DNA of 8,268 nucleotides from an uncultured Bacteroidota bacterium. GTDB lineage: Bacteria; Bacteroidota; Bacteroidia; Flavobacteriales; Flavobacteriaceae. The position numbers and the translations under genes were made by a program. A model generated the notes under the pieces. That model saw only the letters and a program-made list of their open reading frames with translations, had not been told where the DNA came from and did not search any database. Of the stretch, positions 1-5,978 are shown piece by piece (positions within the stretch are counted from its first letter, which is position 1; every line of letters starts with the position of its first letter). Location: NCBI GenBank assembly GCA_903819815.1, contig CAIJFC010000249.1, positions 1-8,268 of the forward strand. The letters are read 5' to 3'.

Positions 1-2
1 AA

Positions 3-20
3 AAAATCAATTTTGATTTT
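3..20. terminator. weak AT-only hairpin at window start
   Basis: AAAATCAA (3-10) and TTGATTTT (13-20) are perfect inverted complements, giving a stem of about 7 bp with a 4-nt loop. The stem has very few GC pairs and is not followed by a clean U-run, so it could equally be chance in AT-rich DNA. If real, it would end a gene lying to the left of the window. No coding sequence could be supported in positions 1-147. Confidence 0.2.
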
Positions 21-100
21 ATTGATGTGTTTATGAACATTACACCTTACTTTTTAAAACATATTTCGTTTATAATGGAAAAAAAAGCCAAAAAATAACA

Positions 101-128
101 TTTTAGTGGAAAATAAAGCATAGTTTTG
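101..128 (+). promoter_or_regulatory. candidate Bacteroidota promoter of the fic gene
   Basis: TAGTTTTG at 121-128 matches the Bacteroidota -7 consensus TAnnTTTG exactly. A poor -33 candidate (TTTTAG, 101-106) lies upstream at roughly the right distance. Transcription would start near 133-136, leaving only a short leader before the ATG at 148. No Shine-Dalgarno sequence precedes that ATG, as is usual in this phylum. Confidence 0.45.
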
Positions 129-147
129 CTTACATAAAGTAGAACTA

Positions 148-1629
148 ATGGAAAATTATATCCCAACGCACCTACAAGAAATTATTTATTCTTCGAGTGA
201 TAAAAAAGTAAGAAAGCAAATTGCTTTGCTTGAAAACACCGGTAAAATTAAAAAAATTGCTCCTCGTATTTTCACTTCTAATTTTGTTGATACCGATGAG
301 GTTATTATCAAAAGGAATATTTTTTCTATTCTTGGTAATTTATATCCTGGTTCACTATTAAGCCATCGTTCTGCAATTGAATTTAAACCAACCACCACAG
401 GTCAAATATTTGTTACCTATACCTATACCAAAAAAATTGAATTACCTGGAATATCAATTCGTTTTATGGAAGGTATTGGAGCAATTGAGGGCGATAATTC
501 ATTCTCAGGAGAACTATTTGTTTCGCAGCAAGAAAGAGCTTTTTTAGAAAATCTTCAATCATCAAGAAAAACAGGTCCAGAATCTAAAACGATATCAATT
601 TCTGAATTAGAAAATAAACTAGAAAAAATCGCACAAGTAAAAGGGGAAGAGGGACTAAATCAGATTAGAGATAATGCAAAAGTAATCGCCGAGAAATTGG
701 GTATGCAAAAAGAGTTTGAAAAATTAAACAAGCTTATCAGTGCGTTATTATCCACTCAGCCTTCCAAGATATTATCATCGCCACGGGCAATTGCTCGAGC
801 ATTTGGAAATCCATATGACCAATCCAGAATAGATTTGTTTGAAATACTATTTTTAGAATTAAAACAAAGAGAATTTAAAAACGTAATCGATAAAAACACT
901 TCCAACACTGCTTTCAAAAATTTTGCTTTTTTTGAATCCTATTTTTCAAATTATATAGAAGGAACTCGATTTGAAGTAGAGGAGGCCAAAAACATCATCG
1001 AAACCGATACACCAATGTTCAATCGCGATGAAGATTCTCACGACATATTAGGAACGTATAAATTGGTCAGTAGTAAAGTTGAAATGAATATTACGCCATC
1101 TAAACCTGATGAGTTCATTGCTATTCTCCAATACAGACACCGATTGCTAATGGAGGCCAGAAAATCAAAAATGCCGGGTGTATTTAAAGATAAAAACAAC
1201 CGTGCGGGAGAAACGTTTTTTGTAGATTTTGAATTAGTAAAAGGGACTTTAATAAAAGGTTTTGATTATTACAAAGCACTTACAGACCCGTTTGCAAAAG
1301 CAGCTTATATTATGTTTATGGTTAGTGAAATCCACCCATTTTTAGATGGTAATGGAAGAATTGCCAGAGTAATGATGAACGCTGAATTAGTTAAAGCAGA
1401 ACAAACTAGAATCATAATTCCTACAGTATATCGAGACGATTATTTGGGTGCATTAAGAAGATTAACAAGGCAACAAGACCCCTTGGCTTATATAAAAATG
1501 CTACAACGTGCACAAGAATTTAGTGCAACCTTAAATGCTGTTTCTTTGGAAGAATTAGAACTACTATTAGAATCATCTAATGCTTTCAAAGAATACGATG
1601 AAGCTAAATTAAAAATAATGGTACAATAA
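148..1629 (+). CDS. Fic-family protein (probable AMP-transferase) with AbiEi-like N-terminal region
   Basis: The 493-aa protein carries the complete Fic active site HPFLDGNGRIAR at residues 396-407: catalytic His396, Asp400 for metal/phosphate binding, Asn402, Arg404 and Arg407. Proteins with this motif usually transfer AMP from ATP to a hydroxyl of a target protein. SNYIEG at 267-272 fits the inhibitory motif [S/T]xxxE[G/N]. Its place N-terminal to the Fic core makes this a class II, self-inhibited enzyme, with Glu271 expected to block productive ATP binding. A probable target-binding flap lies near 344-360. Residues about 1-140 look like a small winged-helix reader followed by an LSHRSAIEF segment (72-79), as in AbiEi-type antitoxin or regulator proteins; this is from memory of the family pattern. 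Residues 150-200 are helical and charged. The gene is monocistronic, with its own promoter and terminator, and ends facing the minus-strand mobile-element operon. The target protein cannot be told from sequence. Fic identity is very secure; the N-terminal assignment is tentative. Confidence 0.93.
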   Translation: MENYIPTHLQEIIYSSSDKKVRKQIALLENTGKIKKIAPRIFTSNFVDTDEVIIKRNIFSILGNLYPGSLLSHRSAIEFKPTTTGQIFVTYTYTKKIELPGISIRFMEGIGAIEGDNSFSGELFVSQQERAFLENLQSSRKTGPESKTISISELENKLEKIAQVKGEEGLNQIRDNAKVIAEKLGMQKEFEKLNKLISALLSTQPSKILSSPRAIARAFGNPYDQSRIDLFEILFLELKQREFKNVIDKNTSNTAFKNFAFFESYFSNYIEGTRFEVEEAKNIIETDTPMFNRDEDSHDILGTYKLVSSKVEMNITPSKPDEFIAILQYRHRLLMEARKSKMPGVFKDKNNRAGETFFVDFELVKGTLIKGFDYYKALTDPFAKAAYIMFMVSEIHPFLDGNGRIARVMMNAELVKAEQTRIIIPTVYRDDYLGALRRLTRQQDPLAYIKMLQRAQEFSATLNAVSLEELELLLESSNAFKEYDEAKLKIMVQ

Positions 1630-1721
1630 GACTGGGATAATAACTAATCTTAATACTACCGGACAAAAAAGTGCTGCAGCAAACCCATATTAATAATTAG
1701 GTAATTTTAAAAATGCTCAAG

Positions 1722-1772
1722 CGTAGGCCTCCAAAACAATTTAATTATGAGGCCAGCGAATTATTTTTTTTT
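1722..1772 (+). terminator. rho-independent terminator of the fic gene
   Basis: GGCCTC (1726-1731) pairs with GAGGCC (1749-1754). Beyond one A-A mismatch the stem continues for three pairs (1722-1724 with 1756-1758, one of them G-U). The loop has 17 nt. TTATTTTTTTTT starts at 1761, two bases after the stem, giving a proper U-tract for plus-strand transcripts. The structure overlaps the last codons of the small minus-strand gene ending at 1745, so two convergent genes share this site. A shorter T-run on the other strand could give weak termination of the opposing operon. Confidence 0.65.
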
Positions 1773-1966
1773 GAAGTAAACACATTTTTTAATAGATAAT
1801 CTATCGCGTCTTTTTTAGTGAATCGAACTTCATTTTTATTTTTCCTAAATGCTATCTTGAGTTGGTTCTCCTTTTTTGAATAGTATTTATTTACTAATTG
1901 GATATGACGCTGCTTTTCCACTTCTGGAAGAGCAAGAAAAACGTCATATACCGTATTAGCATCCAT
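1745..1966 (-). CDS. small helical protein of unknown function, last gene of mobile-element operon
   Basis: This 73-aa protein has no motif I can name. It is lysine-rich and predicted to be almost all helical, with an N-terminal segment VYDVFLALPEVEKQ and a C-terminal segment DAIDYLLKNVF before a lysine/asparagine-rich tail. Small proteins with a similar 'VY..F..LP..EK...YLL..VF' pattern occur, as far as I recall, beside primase/helicase genes on Bacteroidota elements; no function is known to me. It starts 18 bp after the RHH gene, with AAAGAG just before the ATG, and looks co-transcribed with it. A run of nine A (coding strand) near the 3' end encodes the KKN tail, and the last codons overlap the terminator of the convergent fic gene. 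Confidence 0.7.
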   Translation of the reverse strand: MDANTVYDVFLALPEVEKQRHIQLVNKYYSKKENQLKIAFRKNKNEVRFTKKDAIDYLLKNVFTSKKNNSLAS

Positions 1967-1984
1967 CTCTTTGTACTTGGATTA

Positions 1985-2332
1985 TTATTTTATTTTTCTG
2001 TTATAGTAAACCTCACTATCATTTTCTGAATTGGCGGAGCGTAGTTCTGCAATAATTTTTCTTTTTTGTTGAAGAAGATAATTTACTTTATTAAGCTGCA
2101 ATTTTAGATAGTTAATAATGTTAGTCTTTTCATTATTTTCCTCTTGAAGTTGTAGTATCATTTCCGACTTATCGACTTCTTTGTAGGCGTTAATAGACAT
2201 CTCAAGTGTGCCGCACATCCATTCCGAAAGGGATAATTTAAGTCTTTCTGCTTCTTGCATAAATTTTGCTTTTTGGCTAGCAGTAACTTTTGTGCTAAGT
2301 GTAAAGTTTCTGTTTTGATCATTTTTTTCCAT
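1985..2332 (-). CDS. ribbon-helix-helix DNA-binding protein with coiled coil, MobC-like
   Basis: The 115-aa protein has the layout of a ribbon-helix-helix (RHH) protein: a short strand (residues 10-16, FTLSTKV), helix A (about 17-32) and helix B (about 34-48, containing LSEWMCGTLEMS). Such domains dimerise and bind the DNA major groove through the strand. Residues about 54-98 form a charged, leucine-spaced helix likely to be a coiled coil. This order is seen in MobC-type relaxosome accessory proteins of mobilisable elements, and also in autoregulators of element operons. The start lies 4 bp after the stop of the helicase gene, so the two are very probably translated from one mRNA. No relaxase follows, which weakens a pure mobilisation role; it could instead repress its own operon through the inverted repeat at 4110-4152. 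The RHH fold is fairly secure; the exact role is inference. Confidence 0.7.
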   Translation of the reverse strand: MEKNDQNRNFTLSTKVTASQKAKFMQEAERLKLSLSEWMCGTLEMSINAYKEVDKSEMILQLQEENNEKTNIINYLKLQLNKVNYLLQQKRKIIAELRSANSENDSEVYYNRKIK

Positions 2333-2336
2333 TTTT

Positions 2337-3977
2337 TTACTTTTTTATTAAATTAATTTTATGTTTATTTCCATTACATTTTTCATTTCGAAAGACTTGC
2401 TTGTTACCAAGTTTTATCCCATCGATTCTTTCTTTAAAAGTAGATTTGTTTAATGGTCTGTCCCCATTTTCTGCAATCCATCTTTGGTATTTTTGGTATA
2501 GTTCGTTAAAAATCATCCCTTTTTCAATATTATTGACCACTTCAAAACCTTCATTAGTTAAAAACTCAAGTACGTGGTTGCTCTTTGTTTTAAATCGCTC
2601 AAGAGCTTCATTGTTTGCTTTACACTCAGTTAAGTGTTTGTTTTTAAGTAACCTTTCCAGTCCGACCAAAATCCAATTGAAAACCCCGGGTAATTCATTT
2701 TCAATTATTTTAACCGGTAGCTGTCTGTCTTTTTTATCTTCTTCAATTGTTACATCAAATTCAATTATCTCGAATCTCCTATAAAATCCATGGACATTTT
2801 CTGGAGTGGTTGGAAGCACATTCACATTGAAAATAAATTTTGTATTATTCACAAATTCAATAGGTCTGCCTGCAGGGTGACGTCCAGTAACTCGTTCTCC
2901 GGATACTAATTGCTTGAATACCCCTGTATTGTCAAAAGCTCCTTTAGTATCGCTACAGTAATTAAGAAGTTTGTCTTGCAGGTTTACAAGGTAGTATTCC
3001 CCCTTAGACTTGTCTGTTAATTGTGGTATGGAATAAGAAGTGATATTTTCTTTTCCCAAAATCGCATTAATTACACGGTACAAGACTGATTTCCCATTAC
3101 TACCTTCTCCATACAATAGAAGGCATTTTTCGAGGTTACAAATGTCATTTGGTGTAAAAATATAACCCAAAAACTCTTGTAAGACCATTCTCTTCTCTTC
3201 ATCTGGTAGGCAATAGTTTAAATACGAATCGAAAATAGGACAAGTCGCCTCTGGCAAATATTCAAAAGGCAACACATAATGCAAATTATCATTTTTGTTA
3301 TGTGGGTTAAGTTTTCCAATACCTTTACGGAATTCGAAAGTACCGTTCTGTAAATTAATACTAGTGAGGTTGTTGTCAGTTGTACTTTGGACAAAATTGT
3401 TATGAGTAAATTGTTTTATTAAATCGGTACCAAAGGTGTGGTGTTTGTACAAAAGTCCGGTTAAACCCATTTTCTCGGCGACATTACTTAAAAAGCTGGT
3501 GAACCTTTCATGAGTTATTTGTTGCCAGTATTTGCCGTTGTATATGAAAATGACTTTGTTGTAAACTTTCAAGTCCAATTTTTTTTCAAGGACTAACTTC
3601 TTAAAAATGTTAATGACAAGCACCGAATATTCTTGCTTTTTTAACTTCGGAAAGGATGTTCCATTGAGCAGTTTTTCGTACTTAATATAGTCTTTACTTT
3701 CTTCATCAATTGGGTTTCCTTCTTTATCTAGTACTTTCTTTTTGAGCTTATTGATTTCATTTTTCCATTGGACCAATTTTGGCTCTTTCTCTAGAGAAAA
3801 GTCCACAACTTCAACAGCATCTAAAAGAAATGCTAAACTTTTTTCTTGAAGTTCTATCTCAGAATCACAGAGATGGTCAGCGTGGTCCTCAACTAGATTC
3901 GATTTGGAGACAGTTTTTGAAGATTTGTCTTGTTTTAATCCATTAACATCAAGACTAGGAGTTTTTTTCTTTCTCAT
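2337..3977 (-). CDS. P4/D5-type SF3 helicase of the phage/plasmid 'primase' family
   Basis: The 546-aa protein is a replication helicase of superfamily 3, as encoded by phages, satellites and plasmids. A D5_N-like region spans about residues 135-280 (IYNGKYWQQIT near 145, LPFEYLPEATCPIFDSYL near 236-253). The Walker A loop is GEGSNGKS (290-297, Lys296). The Walker B region is LLNYCSDT (337-344), motif C is KFIFNVNVLP (380-389) with Asn386, and paired arginines at 400-401 (GFYRRFE) suit an arginine finger. The C-terminal 90 residues (ALERFK..., MIFNELYQKYQRW) look like the winged domain of this family. The first 110 residues are charged and low-similarity, and I see no Toprim, AEP/primpol or zinc-binding primase domain, so despite the family name it probably only unwinds DNA. 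The ATG overlaps the TGA of the 49-codon ORF (ATGA, 3974-3977), which fixes this start. Confidence 0.9.
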   Translation of the reverse strand: MRKKKTPSLDVNGLKQDKSSKTVSKSNLVEDHADHLCDSEIELQEKSLAFLLDAVEVVDFSLEKEPKLVQWKNEINKLKKKVLDKEGNPIDEESKDYIKYEKLLNGTSFPKLKKQEYSVLVINIFKKLVLEKKLDLKVYNKVIFIYNGKYWQQITHERFTSFLSNVAEKMGLTGLLYKHHTFGTDLIKQFTHNNFVQSTTDNNLTSINLQNGTFEFRKGIGKLNPHNKNDNLHYVLPFEYLPEATCPIFDSYLNYCLPDEEKRMVLQEFLGYIFTPNDICNLEKCLLLYGEGSNGKSVLYRVINAILGKENITSYSIPQLTDKSKGEYYLVNLQDKLLNYCSDTKGAFDNTGVFKQLVSGERVTGRHPAGRPIEFVNNTKFIFNVNVLPTTPENVHGFYRRFEIIEFDVTIEEDKKDRQLPVKIIENELPGVFNWILVGLERLLKNKHLTECKANNEALERFKTKSNHVLEFLTNEGFEVVNNIEKGMIFNELYQKYQRWIAENGDRPLNKSTFKERIDGIKLGNKQVFRNEKCNGNKHKINLIKK

Positions 3978-4123
3978 AGTCTAGGTTTTAAAGATTTATT
4001 TAATGGGAGTTGACTATTATTCCCTTTTATAAGTTTGGGTTGCTCTAATAGTTCCTTTTTTCTTGCGGCATCTTTTTTTGGAAGTAAAAAGACCGAATAA
4101 GCTATTGATGTTAATTCGCACAT
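3974..4123 (-). CDS. 49-codon ORF translationally coupled to the helicase gene
   Basis: An open frame of 49 codons starts at ATG 4123 (MCELTSIAYSVFLLPKK...) and ends in ...LKPRL with a TGA that shares the bases ATGA with the helicase start. This 4-bp overlap is a classic sign of translational coupling and the main reason to call the ORF real. An in-frame stop just upstream rules out a longer version with that start. The product is basic in its second half (KKDAARKKELLEQPK) and has no recognisable domain; it could be a leader peptide that sets helicase translation rather than a functional protein. Its start codon sits in the 21-bp spacer of an 11-bp inverted repeat, so an RNA hairpin or a bound repressor there could control the whole operon. 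Confidence 0.5.
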   Translation of the reverse strand: MCELTSIAYSVFLLPKKDAARKKELLEQPKLIKGNNSQLPLNKSLKPRL

Positions 4124-4152
4124 GATTAATTATTTGATTGCTGCGAATTAAC
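4110..4152. repeat. perfect 11-bp inverted repeat at head of the helicase operon
   Basis: GTTAATTCGCA at 4110-4120 and TGCGAATTAAC at 4142-4152 are exact reverse complements, separated by 21 bp. Half-site centres are 32 bp apart, about three helical turns, so both lie on the same face of the DNA, as expected for a dimeric or tetrameric regulator or an origin-binding protein. In the minus-strand mRNA the repeat can fold with the ATG of the 49-codon ORF in the loop, against the stem. Operator, replication origin dyad or translational hairpin are all possible; the repeat itself is certain. Confidence 0.85.
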
Positions 4153-4162
4153 GGATAACTTT

Positions 4163-4215
4163 TAAGGGATATTTTTTAAGATATATATCTCAATATATTT
4201 TTAAAATATTTTAAG
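4163..4215. other. almost GC-free stretch with palindromes
   Basis: This stretch is nearly all A and T and contains two perfect palindromes: AGATATATATCT (4179-4190) and TTAAAATATTTTAA (4201-4214). The second overlaps the stop codon of the 388-aa gene. Next to the 11-bp inverted repeat it could serve as a DNA-unwinding element of an origin, or simply be a promoter or terminator region. No U-run suitable for intrinsic termination of the 388-aa gene was found, and no exact TAnnTTTG element reads towards the operon. Confidence 0.4.
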
Positions 4216-5377
4216 AATAATTTTTTTCAATATATTCTATAATTTTAATATTGTAATTTGATAATTTTTTAATGTCTTCTTTCCAATCTTTGCCAAACGT
4301 ATTTGTTAAAAATTTTTGATTATTAATATCAATATCTTTAAAAATTTTATAAAAGTACTGACCCTTATTGTTACATTTTGAAGCACCTATTTTTTCAATT
4401 TCAAATTTTATGAAATTTCCTTCAAAGTCCTTTGGCGGTTCTTTTCCATAAGCCTTTAATTCTAACCAATATAATAAAGCCTTTAAATGCACTGAAAATT
4501 TCTTTTCTTTAGGAAGCTTTATTGCTTTAATAAAATCTAATTTACCAATTACAGCAGCTAAAATATTCAGGTCCTTTGTTAAAAGTCCTCCCATAAAATC
4601 AGAAGTTGTTTTTTGAAAAGGTTCTTTTGATAACCTATCTATAATTGCCGCCTCAAACTCCTTTTTTAATACAGCTCTTGGTTTAGGACTTCCTTTAATT
4701 GTATTTATAAATAAAGCATTTATTTCTTCAAATGATTTAGCTCTTAATTCTCCAAATAATTTTCTTTCATCCTGGGTAATTTCTTTCCAATAGTTATGTT
4801 GGTTAAAGACATAATCATTCCAAACTTGTTTGTTTAAACTTGTTTTTTCTTGTTTATTTACCTTCATTAATACTTCAACAGCATTTTCTTTAGTTTCTCT
4901 ACTAATTTCTTTTTGAGAAAAAATAAATTCTAGGTAATTGTCAATGTCTAAATCTTTAATTTCTGAGGTAATTATGAAGTTTTGATTTTTAATTTCAACA
5001 ATACAATTCTTAATAAGGTTAATTTGGCTGTACCATAACTCATCTTTGTATTTTCCATTAGTGATGGTTGATAAGTTAATATTGAAATGGTCTTTGGATA
5101 AGTTATTAGCTAACTCTAATTCTTTTTCAAACGGTTTTTTATTTGATTTCAGTAATTCTATAGTTTGATATAACTGATTTCTTTGTTCTAAAAATTGAGA
5201 TTCAATTCTGTTTTCTAGTAGAGAGACCACTTCATTACAATTTTCAAAGAATTCTACCTCTGAAACAAAGTTTTTCATTTCTGCTTCCTTTTGTTTTCGA
5301 ACTAGATAACTTTTAAATCCTGATTCTTTTTTTAAAATGCCAAATAGTAAAATAGCTAAATATTGTATTTCTTTCAT
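4211..5377 (-). CDS. uncharacterised 388-aa protein
   Basis: I do not recognise this protein. It appears soluble. The first 15 residues (MKEIQYLAILLFGIL) are hydrophobic but followed by a lysine-rich stretch, and could be a buried helix or a weak membrane anchor. Residues about 25-95 are charged and helical, with heptad-like spacing that suggests a coiled coil. The middle (about 185-260) has QVWNDYVFNQHNYW and many charged residues. The C-terminal part (about 240-388) is the most domain-like, with DFMGGLLTKDLNILAAVIGKL near 260-280, FSVHLKALLYWLELKAYGKEP near 294-314 and GQYFYKIFKDID near 339-350. No nuclease, kinase, helicase or protease motif is evident. The gene looks more AT-rich than the helicase operon, has its own upstream region with four 9-bp repeats, and is separated from the operon by about 90 bp. 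A separately acquired accessory gene, such as a regulator or cargo protein, is possible, but nothing here proves a function. Confidence 0.75.
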   Translation of the reverse strand: MKEIQYLAILLFGILKKESGFKSYLVRKQKEAEMKNFVSEVEFFENCNEVVSLLENRIESQFLEQRNQLYQTIELLKSNKKPFEKELELANNLSKDHFNINLSTITNGKYKDELWYSQINLIKNCIVEIKNQNFIITSEIKDLDIDNYLEFIFSQKEISRETKENAVEVLMKVNKQEKTSLNKQVWNDYVFNQHNYWKEITQDERKLFGELRAKSFEEINALFINTIKGSPKPRAVLKKEFEAAIIDRLSKEPFQKTTSDFMGGLLTKDLNILAAVIGKLDFIKAIKLPKEKKFSVHLKALLYWLELKAYGKEPPKDFEGNFIKFEIEKIGASKCNNKGQYFYKIFKDIDINNQKFLTNTFGKDWKEDIKKLSNYNIKIIEYIEKNYS

Positions 5378-5398
5378 AAGTATGATTTTATTTATTTT

Positions 5399-5434
5399 AT
5401 AAAGTTAATAAAGTTAATAAAGTTAATAAAGTTA
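5399..5434. repeat. four perfect tandem 9-bp repeats upstream of the 388-aa gene
   Basis: ATAAAGTTA occurs four times in a row without mismatch (5399-5407, 5408-5416, 5417-5425, 5426-5434). The last copy runs into AAAGTT-A-AACTTT (5428-5440), an inverted repeat with a single central base. Related pieces follow at 5446-5455 (GTTAATAAAA), 5479-5487 (TAACTTTAC) and 5492-5502 (GTAAAAAGTTA), the last two forming an imperfect hairpin. Read on the minus strand, each unit gives TAACTTTA, one base off the -7 consensus TAnnTTTG, and the array ends 21 bp before the ATG of the 388-aa gene. Iterons of an origin, stacked operator sites or a slippage-prone promoter are the candidate roles. Confidence 0.9.
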
Positions 5435-5550
5435 AACTTTTTTAGGTTAATAAAATAATATCATAGGTGAGGATAAGCTAACTTTACCATCGTAAAAAGT
5501 TAAGAATAGAAAACTTAATTGACATAAAATATAAGAAAAGTTTGTATCTC

Positions 5551-5890
5551 TGTATCTCCTCAAATTAAAATTGTATTTAAAAGACAATTATCAAATGCAG
5601 CAAGTTCATGGCAGACCCAATCATCCACAAACACAAGGAAAGATTGAACGCTATCACAGAACCATTAAAAATGTTGTGAAACTTGATAATTACTTCGCTC
5701 TAGAAGAATTAGTAGCTGCTTTACAAAAATTTGTTAACCGATACAATAATGAGCGATATCATGAATCATTAAACAACTTAACACCTGCAGATGTGTATTT
5801 TGGAAGAGGTGAAATGATATTAAAGAAAGACAAAAATTCAAGAAAATTGCAATTATTAATCGTAGAAATGAGTACCAAAAATTAAAATGA
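5551..5890 (+). pseudogene. 3' remnant of a DDE transposase (rve/IS3- or IS481-like), frameshifted
   Basis: From 5571 the frame reads LYLKDNYQMQQVHGRP followed by HPQTQGKIERYHRT, the end of an rve-type integrase core; the Glu of KIER (codon 5646-5648) is the last acidic residue of the DDE triad. RYNNERYHESLNNLTPADVYFGRG is the usual C-terminal part. The first part, with the two catalytic Asp residues, is missing. Two apparent single-base deletions are visible. Near 5563, TGT ATC TCC TCA reads CISS in one frame and continues as LKLYLKD in another. Near 5824 the frame shifts, and the family-like tail (ERQKFKKIAIINRRNEYQKLK) is read in a second frame to the TGA at 5888-5890. The unshifted frame gives an atypical tail ending at 5885. 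TGTATCTC is also duplicated in tandem at 5543-5558. No active transposase can be made. Confidence 0.85.
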
Positions 5891-5912
5891 ACAAAAAATA
5901 AAAAAAAACATT

Positions 5913-5920
5913 TATCTTTG
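5913..5920 (+). promoter_or_regulatory. candidate -7 element for the LamG/Kelch regulator
   Basis: TATCTTTG matches the Bacteroidota TAnnTTTG consensus exactly and reads towards the gene starting at 5979, leaving a leader of about 50 nt. No convincing -33 element lies at the right distance, since the upstream DNA is an A-run. The site lies just after the transposase remnant, so the element's tail may have supplied this promoter. Confidence 0.35.
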
Positions 5921-5940
5921 AATTATTAACTAAATACTCT

Positions 5941-5966
5941 CATTGGAAAAGTCCACTTTAGTTTGA
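5941..5966. repeat. possible right terminal inverted repeat of the decayed insertion sequence
   Basis: The stretch CATTGGAAAAGTCCACTTTA and the next few bases stand out from the AT-rich surroundings and sit about 50-75 bp after the end of the transposase remnant, where an IS right end is expected. The matching left end is not in the window, in keeping with a truncated copy. The call rests on position and composition only. Confidence 0.25.
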
Positions 5967-5978
5967 AAATATAATATT

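Noticed and set aside
186..398. Minus-strand open frame of 70 codons inside the fic gene
   Set aside because: It lies wholly antisense to a confident coding sequence and its translation shows no domain or plausible start context.
1672..1681. Palindrome TGCTGCAGCA between fic and its terminator
   Set aside because: A perfect 10-bp palindrome, but isolated, with no U-run or second copy in the window; no role can be supported.
1630..1744. Attachment site or relaxase remnant at the left edge of the helicase operon
   Set aside because: I found no direct repeat shared with the other end of the element and no reading frame resembling a relaxase or integrase in this segment.
1761..1772. Frameshift in the nine-base A-run of the 73-aa gene
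   Set aside because: Adding or removing one base does not open a longer or more family-like C-terminus; both alternatives stop within a few codons.
2401..2784. Plus-strand open frame of 127 codons inside the helicase gene
   Set aside because: It is antisense to the conserved helicase C-terminal region; its serine/leucine-rich translation is the typical mirror of a lysine/glutamate-rich gene.
5399..5434. Tandem repeats as a CRISPR array
   Set aside because: The units are 9 bp and directly adjacent with no spacers, and there are no cas genes.
5435..5540. Short minus-strand ORFs (9-13 codons) between the repeats and the transposase remnant
   Set aside because: They are too short and have no overlap or spacing that suggests translation.
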